From: Bacillota bacterium | GTDB lineage: Bacteria > Bacillota_I > Bacilli_A > RF39 > UBA660 | Assembly (NCBI GenBank): GCA_015059495.1 | Contig: SVAI01000001.1 | Location: 124,001-188,000, forward strand | DNA length: 64,000 nucleotides | Reading direction: 5' to 3' | Shown: piece after piece, positions 1 through 8,492 of the stretch | Position numbering within the stretch: position 1 is the stretch's first letter | How the letters are laid out: every line of letters begins with the position of its first letter | Position numbers and translations under genes: made by a program | The notes under the pieces: model-generated | What the model was told of the DNA's origin: nothing | The model's input: the letters and a program-made list of their open reading frames with translations, nothing else | Database searches by the model: none

Positions 1-1
1 T

Positions 2-214
2 GATGAATCTAAAACAGTAGATGAAGAAAAAGAAATTGGTGTTCAAGTAAATGGTAAATTAAGAGCAACAATTAAAGTTAATGTTAATGATGATGAAGAA
101 ACATTAAAAGAAAAAGCTTTAAAAGAAGAAAATGTTATCAAATTTACTGAAGGTAAAGAAATAGTTAAAGTAATAGCTATTAAAGGTAAAATAGTTAATA
201 TAGTTGTTAAATAA
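2..214 (+). CDS. leuS: Leucyl-tRNA synthetase, C-terminal fragment
   Basis: This is the last 70 codons of a gene that begins before the window. The reading frame opens at base 2 and is not in the ORF track because the start is missing. The tail contains 'VQVNGKLRATI' and ends 'KGKIVNIVVK', which matches the C-terminal domain of bacterial LeuRS, where a VQVNGKVR-type strand and a terminal KLVNIVVK-type strand are conserved. LeuRS charges tRNA-Leu in the cytoplasm and this domain contacts the tRNA. The gene is followed at once by a hairpin terminator. The identification rests on a short tail, but the motifs are distinctive. Confidence 0.88.
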   Translation, partial: DESKTVDEEKEIGVQVNGKLRATIKVNVNDDEETLKEKALKEENVIKFTEGKEIVKVIAIKGKIVNIVVK

Positions 215-241
215 GGTTTACAAGAGTAAACCTTATTTTTA
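211..241 (+). terminator. Intrinsic terminator of leuS
   Basis: A 10-bp stem (ATAAGGTTTA / TAAACCTTAT) with a 6-nt loop is followed by TTTTTA. The stop codon of leuS (212-214) lies inside the left arm, a design repeated many times in this window. Confidence 0.88.
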
Positions 242-303
242 TATACTATAGATTTTATACAACTCGTTATGGTATAATAAAAATAATAAGATAGGTGATG
301 CAT

Positions 304-3300
304 ATGAGTACTAAGAAAAAAATATTATTAATAATTATATCAATCCTAATTGTATCTTTAACAACTATTGCATCGTATGCATATTTTGTAGCTGGAGTAG
401 CAGGTAATGCTAATCCAAACGTTGTCACATCAGGTACAATGAGAATTGAATTTACAGATGGAAGATCAATAAACGCTAAGAATTTTTTGCCAGGTCAAAG
501 CATAATTAAAACATTTAAAGTAAAAAATACTGGCACAGTTCAAGCAATGTATGATGTATATTTATCAGAACTAATTAATACTTTTGTTGATAAAAGTGAT
601 TTAGTTTATACATTAACATCTTCTAATGGCTGTTCGTCTACAACTCAAGTAGTTGTACCATCAATATCATCTAAAGTTGTTTCTGCATGTTCTATTAATG
701 CAAACCAAGAACATGAGTATACATTCACATTATCTTTTAGAGAAACAAACGACAACCAAGATGATAATAAAGGAGCAACATTCAGTGCAAAGTTCGCTAT
801 AAATGAATTTAAAGATGCTGATTTAGCTATGATAGATGACGCTATTGTTGAAAGTGAAACTCAGTTTAGAGTTAATAATATAAGAAACACACCTAATACA
901 GATATTAGTAATAGAACTGGAAATATCTATTATGTATCAAATGAAGGTGATGATAATAATAATGGTTTAAGTGAGACTTCACCATTTAAAACAATGAATA
1001 AATTAACAACAATGTTTACTAACAAGTTAATACCAGATGGTTCAACAATACTATTTAGAGATGGAGATACCTTTGATGGTAATTTATTAATAAAAGGTAA
1101 TGATATATTAGTAGGTTCATATGGTGATATAACTAAAGGAAAACCAACACTTCAAAGAAGTTTACTAGATGGTGCTAAAGATGGAGAATGGGTTGAAGTT
1201 AAACCTAATATTTGGTTTTATAAAGTTAATGATAGTTTTAACGTTTTTTCAAATAGTGTTGGTACAATATGGTTCTTTTGTAATGAAGGAAATGATAATT
1301 GTACTAAATCAATGAGTACAATAGATAGAAAATTTGAATATGCTCAACTAACGACTACAGATAAAGATTTTGATGAATCTTTATTTGAGGCCAATCCTGA
1401 AAGTATAATTTTAAGCGACTTAGAGTTCTATCATGGCGGTCATCCATATTCTTCATCGGCTACTGGTGCACAATTAGCACTTTATTCAACTTCAAACCCA
1501 AGCGAAAGATTTGACGAGATAAGATTTAGTGTTGGTGGAAATATAATTCATTATTCAAAATCATCTGATCTTATAATAGATAATTTGAAAATTCAATTTG
1601 GTGGAAATCACGGTATAGGTGGAGAATCTATTAATAATTTAAAAGTTACAAACTGTGAAATAGGATTTATTGGTGGTTCTGTACAAAATTATGGTAATAC
1701 AACTAATAAGCCAACAAGATTTGGTAATGCTATAGAAATATATGGAAGTGTTATTCCAACAAATAATAGAGATGTTACTACTGGATTTGTAGTAGATAAT
1801 AACTACATATATCAATGCTATGATGCAGGTCCAACATTCCAATTTACAACTGATGGATTAGCACATATGGAAAAAGCAGAGTTTAAAAATAATGTATTAG
1901 AATATAATAACTATAATATAGAATACTGGATGTATTCAAAAGCTACATCTGGAACAAATTATGAAAACTCATATATAAAAGATTTTACAATTGATAACAA
2001 TATGATGAGATATGCTGGATATGGTTTATGTGAAACAAGACCTGATAAAACACAAGCATCACATATCAAAACTTGGGGAAGTGGAAGTGAATCAGGAGCA
2101 AGAAATCACATAAATGGTCAAATAAAAATAACTAATAATACTTTCTATCATCAATATATGTATGCATATACATTTAAATCAGATAAAGATAATTATCCAG
2201 AATTAATGAATAATACGTTCTATGGTAAAGTTAATGATATATTTGGATTAAATTCACATGCACAAACAGCACCAGAAATAGACTTTAATGATGTTCAATT
2301 AGGTATTTTATTTCCTAATAATTACTTTAAATTAGTTGATAAAGATACATTACAAATTACTAATGATAGTGGTACAACAGGTGATTTAGCATGGAATTAT
2401 GATGCATCAACTTATACACTTAACATTACTGGTAGTGGTGCTATGGCAGATTACACAGAAGAAAATAGAGCACCATGGTATAAATATCGTGATTATATTA
2501 ATACCATTAATATAGGTGAAGATGTAACAACTCTAGGAAAATGGGCATTCACTGATATAGGGTATTTAACAACCCTTAGAATTGATGCAAAGAGTCTAAG
2601 AGATTTATCAGTTGATCCATCTAATGTTAACTATGGAAACAATTACACATTCTATGAAGTAGGTAAGAAAGGTAAAGGAACTACATTAATATTTGGACCT
2701 AATGTTACTAGAATACCTAAAATGTTATTTCAACCGGCCCCTGAGTATGGTCTTCATTCTAATAATACAAAAGTAGTATTTGAAGGTAATAATATTACAA
2801 CAATTCAAAATTATGGATTATCAAATTTCAATGGTTATGGTTTTGCCATACCTGAAGGAGTAACCAATGTATGGGGATTATCAATTGGATATGGTAATTC
2901 GAAAGTAATTATTTTACCTGATTCATTGCATCAATTAACACATTATTCTGCAAATGGAAATAGATTAATGGAAAAAATGGTTATGGGTTCATCAATGAGC
3001 TTGATTTACACATTTGCAATTGGCTCAGCACCATTACTAAAAACTTTAGTAATACCTCATATAACTGATCCAAGTGATATTTATCCAAATACATTTACTA
3101 CTAATCAATTAATAACTGTATATGGTGATGAATCAACACAAGAATGGGTTAATAACTTAAAAACAACATATAATAAGAATCTAGAATATAAACCATTAAG
3201 TGAATATAAAATAAATATTATGTCTAATTTAGATATAAGTGGAGAAGTTACATATGGTGAAAGCTTTACATTTAATACAGCAAGAGAAGTAAAAGTATAT

Positions 3301-3420
3301 TATGTATATATTGATTCAAATAATCAAAAACACCTATTTAATGAAGTAAATGTTGAAAGAAATAATAATAATTATACTATTAATAATATTAAATCTGATT
3401 TATACATTGAATTAAAATAA
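304..3420 (+). CDS. SipW-signal surface protein: TasA-like domain, beta-helix, BspA-type repeats
   Basis: Predicted secreted or surface protein of 1038 aa. The N-terminus has one hydrophobic segment ending 'ASYAYFVAG', the pattern of SipW-dependent TasA/CalY-type proteins. A beta-sandwich-like domain follows to about residue 175, with 'VKNTGTVQAMYDVYLSE' and an 'NQDDNKGATFSAK' motif shared with two other proteins here. From about residue 205, 'YYVSNEGDDNNNGLSETSP' is the usual opening of a right-handed parallel beta-helix (pectate-lyase-like) domain. From about residue 700, 'ITGSGAMADY' and following repeats look like BspA-type leucine-rich repeats (LRR_5). I chose ATG 304 over 295 because AGGTGAT (293-299) then sits at a normal distance. 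No clear terminator follows; the thrS leader promoter overlaps its end. The ligand or substrate is unknown. Confidence 0.8.
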   Translation: MSTKKKILLIIISILIVSLTTIASYAYFVAGVAGNANPNVVTSGTMRIEFTDGRSINAKNFLPGQSIIKTFKVKNTGTVQAMYDVYLSELINTFVDKSDLVYTLTSSNGCSSTTQVVVPSISSKVVSACSINANQEHEYTFTLSFRETNDNQDDNKGATFSAKFAINEFKDADLAMIDDAIVESETQFRVNNIRNTPNTDISNRTGNIYYVSNEGDDNNNGLSETSPFKTMNKLTTMFTNKLIPDGSTILFRDGDTFDGNLLIKGNDILVGSYGDITKGKPTLQRSLLDGAKDGEWVEVKPNIWFYKVNDSFNVFSNSVGTIWFFCNEGNDNCTKSMSTIDRKFEYAQLTTTDKDFDESLFEANPESIILSDLEFYHGGHPYSSSATGAQLALYSTSNPSERFDEIRFSVGGNIIHYSKSSDLIIDNLKIQFGGNHGIGGESINNLKVTNCEIGFIGGSVQNYGNTTNKPTRFGNAIEIYGSVIPTNNRDVTTGFVVDNNYIYQCYDAGPTFQFTTDGLAHMEKAEFKNNVLEYNNYNIEYWMYSKATSGTNYENSYIKDFTIDNNMMRYAGYGLCETRPDKTQASHIKTWGSGSESGARNHINGQIKITNNTFYHQYMYAYTFKSDKDNYPELMNNTFYGKVNDIFGLNSHAQTAPEIDFNDVQLGILFPNNYFKLVDKDTLQITNDSGTTGDLAWNYDASTYTLNITGSGAMADYTEENRAPWYKYRDYINTINIGEDVTTLGKWAFTDIGYLTTLRIDAKSLRDLSVDPSNVNYGNNYTFYEVGKKGKGTTLIFGPNVTRIPKMLFQPAPEYGLHSNNTKVVFEGNNITTIQNYGLSNFNGYGFAIPEGVTNVWGLSIGYGNSKVIILPDSLHQLTHYSANGNRLMEKMVMGSSMSLIYTFAIGSAPLLKTLVIPHITDPSDIYPNTFTTNQLITVYGDESTQEWVNNLKTTYNKNLEYKPLSEYKINIMSNLDISGEVTYGESFTFNTAREVKVYYVYIDSNNQKHLFNEVNVERNNNNYTINNIKSDLYIELK

Positions 3421-3421
3421 C

Positions 3422-3449
3422 TTGCAAATTATAAAAAAAGTGCTAAAAT
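3422..3449 (+). promoter_or_regulatory. Promoter of the thrS T-box transcript
   Basis: TTGCAA (3422-3427), a 16-bp spacer and TGC-TAAAAT (extended -10, 3444-3449) place transcription start near 3456, just before the T-box leader. Confidence 0.6.
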
Positions 3450-3455
3450 GTTATA

Positions 3456-3660
3456 TATAAATATTTTGATTGGGACTCGGTTTAATAAAGATTGTTTCAA
3501 AGAGAGTTAATGGTTGGTGTAAATTAACAAACAAATTATTAGATTACTACCCATGAATAGGACTCGAAAGAGATTCCCGGTTAACACCGTTAAAAGTAAT
3601 TAAGTTAATTAAAGGGATGGTACCGTCTTTTATAAGACTCCTTTGTACCATTCCTTTTTT
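3456..3660 (+). promoter_or_regulatory. T-box leader (tRNA-Thr sensing) upstream of thrS
   Basis: The leader contains the T-box stem I core 'AAAGAGAG' plus 'GGTTGGTGTAAA' flanked by GTTAAT/TTAAC arms. Downstream is the T-box antiterminator sequence 'AAGGGATGGTACCG' (3612-3625). A competing terminator pairs GGGATGGTAC (3614-3623) with GTACCATTCC (3645-3654), followed by a U-tract. The T-box bulge reads UGGU, which fits an ACCA tRNA end. The specifier region has overlapping Thr codons ACT-ACC at 3546-3551. Family knowledge: uncharged tRNA-Thr stabilises the antiterminator and raises synthetase expression. The downstream thrS gene agrees with the specifier. Confidence 0.92.
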
Positions 3661-3679
3661 ATTTTAAGGAAGTGAAAAC

Positions 3680-3820
3680 ATGTCAACGTCAGATCGAACC
3701 AAATTAGAGAAATTAAAAATAGCATTAGAATATGCTAAAAAAAGAAATGATGAATTAAAAATTATCAGAATAAAAGAAGATATTAAACAAGTAAATGATA
3801 GAATTAAGAAAGGAAGATAA
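3680..3820 (+). CDS. 46-aa lysine-rich small protein between T-box and thrS
   Basis: This short ORF (MSTSDRTKLEKLK...) is absent from the ORF track. It has a good ribosome binding site (AAGGAAGTG, 3667-3675) and lies between the T-box terminator and thrS, so it would be co-regulated by tRNA-Thr. Its last codons carry the AGGAAG that serves as the thrS ribosome binding site, so the two are probably translationally coupled. The peptide is charged (K/E/R/D) with heptad-like leucine/isoleucine spacing and could be a helix or coiled coil. It is not a TGS domain. I do not recognise a family; it might only act as a coupling leader peptide. Confidence 0.6.
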   Translation: MSTSDRTKLEKLKIALEYAKKRNDELKIIRIKEDIKQVNDRIKKGR

Positions 3821-3822
3821 TT

Positions 3823-5589
3823 ATGGTAAATTTTAAAGAAGATAAAGATTTAATGCCTCTAAACCATTCATGTGCTCATGTTATGGCTCAAGCAGTAAAA
3901 CATTTATATCCAGATGCTAAATTCTGGGTAGGACCAGTAGTAGAAGAAGGATTCTACTATGATATGGATTTAGGAGATAAAGTATTAACTGAAAGTGATA
4001 TTGAAGCTATCTCTAAAGAAATGAAAAAGATAATTAAAGATGGTAAGAGAATAGTTAGACATGAACTAACAAGACAAGAAGCTTTAGATATGTTTAAAGA
4101 TGATCCATATAAAATTGATTTAATTAATAATATGGATGAAGATACTAATATTTCATGCTATACTCAAGGTGATTATACAGACCTATGTCGTGGACCACAT
4201 GTTGAATCAGTTAAAGAATGTAAATTCTTTAAACTAATTAAATTCTCTGGTGCTTACTGGAAAGGTGACGCTAACAACAAAATGCTTCAAAGAGTATACG
4301 GAGTATGCTTTAGAACTGAAGAAGATTTAAATGCACACTTAACTGAACTTGAAGAAGCAAAAGAAAGAGATCACAGAAAAATAGGTAAAGATTTAGGCTT
4401 ATTTATGGTTAGTGATTTAATTGGTAAAGGAATGCCATTATACTTACCAAATGGTTATGTATTATGGAGAACTTTACAAAACTATATTACTGATAAAGAA
4501 ATTAAGTATGGATATAAACATGTACATACTCCAGATGTAGGTACTAAACAATTATACTTAACTTCAGGACACTGGGATCATTACAAAGAAAACATGTTCC
4601 CTGCAATGGAAGTTGATGGCGAAACTTATGTACTTCGTCCAATGAACTGTCCACATCATATGGTAATTTATGGTAATGATATTCACTCATACAAAGAATT
4701 ACCATTAAGAATAGCAGAAATAGCTAACGATTTTAGATATGAAGCAGCAGGTGCTTGTAAAGGTTTAGAACGTGTTAGAGCTATGACTCAAAACGATTCA
4801 CATATTTTCTGTAGACCAGAACAAGTAGAAGAAGAATTTAAGAGTGTAGTTAACCTAATCATGGAAGTTTATAAAGATTTCAATGTAGATGTTAATAAAT
4901 TCCAATTTAGATTATCACTAAGAGATAAATTCTCTAAAACAAATAAATACTATGATGATGATGAAATGTGGGATAAAGCTGAAAATGCTTTAAGAAATGT
5001 ACTTAAAGATATGAATTTAGATTTCTTTGAAGCAAAAGATGAAGCAGCATTCTACGGACCAAAACTAGACGTTTTAGTTAAACCAGCAGTAGGTCCAGCT
5101 GTAACAATTCCTACAGTTCAATTAGATTTCTTATTACCAAAGAATTTTGAACTATCATATATTGATGAAGATGGACAAAAGAAAACTCCAGTAGTTATCC
5201 ATAGAGCTATCCTAGGATCAATTGATAGATTTATGGCATTCTTACTTGAAGAAACAAAAGGTAACTTACCAACATGGGTAGCACCAGTTCAAGTTAAAGT
5301 ATTACCAGTTAATAATGAATATCATTTAGAATATGCTAAAGAAATTCAACAATTATTATTAGATAATAATATTAGAGTTGAACTAGATGATAGAGATGAA
5401 AAACTAGGATATAAATTAAGAGAAACTCAAATTAAAAAGATTCCATATACACTAGTTATTGGTGATAAAGAAAGAGATGCTAAAACTATTTCTTATAGAA
5501 GATTCTCATCTCAAGACACTACAACAGTATCTAAAGAAGAATTCGTTGAATTACTTCTTAATGAAATTAAAAATAAAGGTAACAAATAG
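3823..5589 (+). CDS. thrS: Threonyl-tRNA synthetase lacking the TGS domain
   Basis: Class II synthetase of 588 aa that charges tRNA-Thr. The sequence begins directly in the editing domain ('HSCAHVMAQAV', the HxxxH motif), continues with 'DLCRGPH', then the catalytic core: 'PMNCPHHM', motif 2 'FRYEAAGACKGLERVR', motif 3 'HRAILGSIDRFMAFLLEE', and the anticodon-binding domain starting near 'WVAPVQVKVLPV'. Typical bacterial ThrRS is about 640 aa with an N-terminal TGS domain of about 60 residues, which is missing here. The start codon follows AGGAAG at a normal distance and 3820 is a stop, so the short form is probably real. Expression is controlled by the upstream T-box. Confidence 0.97.
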   Translation: MVNFKEDKDLMPLNHSCAHVMAQAVKHLYPDAKFWVGPVVEEGFYYDMDLGDKVLTESDIEAISKEMKKIIKDGKRIVRHELTRQEALDMFKDDPYKIDLINNMDEDTNISCYTQGDYTDLCRGPHVESVKECKFFKLIKFSGAYWKGDANNKMLQRVYGVCFRTEEDLNAHLTELEEAKERDHRKIGKDLGLFMVSDLIGKGMPLYLPNGYVLWRTLQNYITDKEIKYGYKHVHTPDVGTKQLYLTSGHWDHYKENMFPAMEVDGETYVLRPMNCPHHMVIYGNDIHSYKELPLRIAEIANDFRYEAAGACKGLERVRAMTQNDSHIFCRPEQVEEEFKSVVNLIMEVYKDFNVDVNKFQFRLSLRDKFSKTNKYYDDDEMWDKAENALRNVLKDMNLDFFEAKDEAAFYGPKLDVLVKPAVGPAVTIPTVQLDFLLPKNFELSYIDEDGQKKTPVVIHRAILGSIDRFMAFLLEETKGNLPTWVAPVQVKVLPVNNEYHLEYAKEIQQLLLDNNIRVELDDRDEKLGYKLRETQIKKIPYTLVIGDKERDAKTISYRRFSSQDTTTVSKEEFVELLLNEIKNKGNK

Positions 5590-5602
5590 TTACCTTTTTC
5601 TT
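5575..5602 (+). terminator. thrS terminator
   Basis: AAAGGTAAC / GTTACCTTT stem with an AAATA loop and a TTTTTCTTT tail. The thrS stop codon (5587-5589) falls in the loop and right arm. Confidence 0.88.
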
Positions 5603-5664
5603 TATTTACTAAAAAAGTTATGGTATTATTTAATTAATATATAATACTTAATACGGAGGTAAAT

Positions 5665-7158
5665 ATGAATAAAAAGTATTTTAAACCTCTTGTAATAATA
5701 ATTGCTTTAATCATCGTTTGTATTACAACTATTGCATCATATGCATATTTTGTGGCTAGTGTTAGCTCAAATACAAGTGCAAATGTTATTACAACAGGTA
5801 ATATGGAAGTAACTTATGAAAATGGACAAGAAATAGAAACTACAGAAAATATGATTCCTGGAGATTATGTAACTAAAACATTTAGTGTTACAAATACCGG
5901 GGATGTGTATGCACTATATGATATTTATTTAAATGAAGTAATTAATGATTTTGTTAATACTGATGAATTAGTATATGAACTAATTAGTGAAGATGGAACT
6001 AATTTATCTCAAAGAGAGTGCCCAACAACATCCGGTGTGATAGCATCAGGTATAGGTATAGACGTAGGTCAAACTCATCACTATACATTAAAACTTATTT
6101 TCTTGAATAAGGATTATAGTCAAGATGCTAATCAAGGAAAAATATTTTCAGCTAAAATTGAATTACAAGAAGGAATTACGCTAACAAAAAAGAGTCGAGT
6201 TGTATATTATTTACCATATGATGAAAATACAACATATGTTCCAAATTATGATTTATCAAGTTATAATAGGAATAATATATATTACGTAAAATCCTTTGGT
6301 GATTCATATGTATATGAAACAAATAATGCTTATGGTATAGAAATAGATGAAATAGAAGATTATGAATCATGCGATGTACCAGATGGATCATATATTTCCT
6401 ATGAATGTAATGAAGTTGAAAATGGAATTCATGTAAAATACATTCAATATGGAAGTATAGAAAATCCAGCCTCTCTATTATTTATAGACGAAGAAAAATG
6501 TAATTTATTCATAGAACAAAATAACATAGAGAATGGAACATGCAAACTATTAACAAGTGATGAACCTATGGACATAGTTTATACATTTAAGTCAAACAGA
6601 GATAATCAAATATGTATATACTCCAATAATGAAGAAAAGTGTATAGATAAACCTGTAATATGGGGAACAGAAGAATTAAAGTCACAAGAAGTAAAAGACT
6701 TTAAACATAAAATGGATGAATTTGAATTTGATTGTAAATATTCCAAAGAAACAAATTTGATTTTTTGTAAAGATCCGAATAGTGATTACTATTTTATGTA
6801 CAATTATAATCATTATACAGCTGGATCATTATATGTTAGACATAATCATGTAGATATATACGAAGCAAGATTATATAATATGGATATACCTTATTCAACT
6901 TTAGAGGATTGCTTTGATAATACAATTGATAACCATAACTGTGCATATAAAAACGGAAGCTATTATGATTATGAAGTTATTGCTGAAAATTTAGAATATT
7001 ATAGTTGTAAAGACTATATTGAATCATATACTTATAACCATTATGGTACTTCAGATACATCAGCATATCCAATTTGGTGTGAAGAAAACATGTATACTAT
7101 ACAAAGATTTGCATATTATTTGTTTGCTGACAATACTTTCCATGCAGATTACTTTTAA
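5665..7158 (+). CDS. SipW-signal surface protein with a cysteine-rich C-terminal half
   Basis: Predicted exported protein of 497 aa with a strong ribosome binding site (GGAGGT, 5655-5660). The N-terminal segment 'TTIASYAYFVASVSSN' and the following TasA-like domain ('FSVTNTGDVYALYDIYLNE', 'SQDANQGKIFSAK') are paralogous to those of the 304-3420 protein. The DNA around the signal is nearly identical between the two genes (33 bases with two differences near 361 and 5722). From about residue 185 the body is unique, Tyr/Asn/Asp-rich, with roughly a dozen Cys, many in closely spaced pairs such as 'EDCFDNTIDNHNC' and 'NLIFCK'. This suggests disulfide-stabilised repeats outside the cell. No catalytic family is recognised. 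It stands alone between terminators. Confidence 0.75.
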   Translation: MNKKYFKPLVIIIALIIVCITTIASYAYFVASVSSNTSANVITTGNMEVTYENGQEIETTENMIPGDYVTKTFSVTNTGDVYALYDIYLNEVINDFVNTDELVYELISEDGTNLSQRECPTTSGVIASGIGIDVGQTHHYTLKLIFLNKDYSQDANQGKIFSAKIELQEGITLTKKSRVVYYLPYDENTTYVPNYDLSSYNRNNIYYVKSFGDSYVYETNNAYGIEIDEIEDYESCDVPDGSYISYECNEVENGIHVKYIQYGSIENPASLLFIDEEKCNLFIEQNNIENGTCKLLTSDEPMDIVYTFKSNRDNQICIYSNNEEKCIDKPVIWGTEELKSQEVKDFKHKMDEFEFDCKYSKETNLIFCKDPNSDYYFMYNYNHYTAGSLYVRHNHVDIYEARLYNMDIPYSTLEDCFDNTIDNHNCAYKNGSYYDYEVIAENLEYYSCKDYIESYTYNHYGTSDTSAYPIWCEENMYTIQRFAYYLFADNTFHADYF

Positions 7159-7183
7159 GATTGGGTTAATCCAATCTTTTTTA
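7157..7183 (+). terminator. Terminator after the Cys-rich surface protein
   Basis: AAGATTGG / CCAATCTT stem with a GTTAAT loop and a T-rich tail; the stop codon overlaps the left arm. Confidence 0.88.
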
Positions 7184-7184
7184 T

Positions 7185-7213
7185 TTGACTTTTAAAAAAT
7201 ATAAATTTATAAT
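7185..7213 (+). promoter_or_regulatory. Promoter of the M16 peptidase pair
   Basis: TTGACT (7185-7190), a 17-bp spacer and TATAAT (7208-7213), sited 22 bp before the start codon of the first M16 gene. Confidence 0.85.
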
Positions 7214-7234
7214 GTGCTTAGCAAGGAGTAACCT

Positions 7235-8491
7235 ATGATTAGAAATTTTAAAACAGAACCTTATATTTATGAAGTAAAAGATGTTAATAAAACAATTATT
7301 AAAATGAACTTCTTTAGTGAATATAAAAGAGAAGATTGTGTTAATAATAATATGCTTAAAGCTATTTTAACAACATGCTCAAATAAATATAAACAAAGAA
7401 GTGAATTTAAAAATAAAAAAAGAGATTTATATATAATGGATTATTATATAGATAGTAGTGTATACAATAATGTAATAATGCATACTGTTGTATTACAAAT
7501 ACCTAAATTAGGTTTAATTAAAGAATTTAATTTAGATGAAGTATTTAAATTTGTTCATGATAGTTTATATGATCCATTTATTAATAATGATTCATTTGAT
7601 GAAGAATCATTTAATTTAATTAAAGAAAACAGAATTAAAGATCAAATAGATTATCCTCATTCAATTCATGAATATACTTCAGATGTATTTTTAGACTTTG
7701 CTGATGAAAAGAAACAAACATATATTCATAGAGATGAATGGTTAAAAGCTTTAGAAAAAGCTAATTCAAAAGATTTATATAATTACTATAAAAGAGTAAT
7801 ACTAGACAATAAAAATATCTTAACATTTATGTCATTAAATAAAGATGATAAAGATGAAATAATAAAAGTATTTAATAAATACTTTGAAAATGATATTGAT
7901 GAATTTGAATTAGATATAAACTATAGTAATTACATTGAAATACCTGATAATACTAAAAAAGAAATAAATATTAATTATAATCAATGTGTACTATCTCAAG
8001 CGTATACATTTAAAAACTTTACTGATGATGACAGATTATTACTTAAAACTTTATATGATTTCTTATATTCAAAAGAAAATGATTTAATATTTAAAGAATT
8101 AAGAAATAAAAGAAATTTAATATATTATCATCATATGTCATCTGATAATAATTATGCTATTATGGGAATTAAAGTATTCTTTAATAAAGGAGATCAAGAT
8201 GAAATAAAAAGTGTAATATCTAATGTATTTGATATGATTAGAGATGAAAATAACTTTAATTTTTATAAAGCTAATTTAATAAGAGCTTTAGAATATGATT
8301 ACTTATCATTAAGTGATAATATTTACTACGAAGTAAATACTCAAGTATATGCCATTCTAAATCCATATTATATAAATGTAAAAACTCAAAAAGAATTAAC
8401 AAAGAATATTACATATGATCAAATGATGTCATTATTAGATAGAATGTCATTATCTAAAGAAATGATAATGTATTCAAAGGATGGTGAATAA
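7235..8491 (+). CDS. M16-family peptidase-like protein, inactive subunit (YfmF-like)
   Basis: Cytoplasmic protein of 418 aa, the usual size for the M16 insulinase-like half-proteins of Bacilli. It lacks the HxxEH zinc motif, as expected of the non-catalytic YfmF-type partner, and its C-terminal half has the M16 pattern 'SKENDLIFKELRNKRNLIYY'. The following gene carries the zinc motif and starts at the stop of this one, so the two probably form a heterodimer. In current nomenclature these pairs are called EF-P 5-aminopentanol modification-associated proteins YfmF and YfmH; I infer that role only from family membership. Ribosome binding site AAGGAG at 7222-7227. Confidence 0.8.
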   Translation: MIRNFKTEPYIYEVKDVNKTIIKMNFFSEYKREDCVNNNMLKAILTTCSNKYKQRSEFKNKKRDLYIMDYYIDSSVYNNVIMHTVVLQIPKLGLIKEFNLDEVFKFVHDSLYDPFINNDSFDEESFNLIKENRIKDQIDYPHSIHEYTSDVFLDFADEKKQTYIHRDEWLKALEKANSKDLYNYYKRVILDNKNILTFMSLNKDDKDEIIKVFNKYFENDIDEFELDINYSNYIEIPDNTKKEININYNQCVLSQAYTFKNFTDDDRLLLKTLYDFLYSKENDLIFKELRNKRNLIYYHHMSSDNNYAIMGIKVFFNKGDQDEIKSVISNVFDMIRDENNFNFYKANLIRALEYDYLSLSDNIYYEVNTQVYAILNPYYINVKTQKELTKNITYDQMMSLLDRMSLSKEMIMYSKDGE

Positions 8492-8492
8492 T

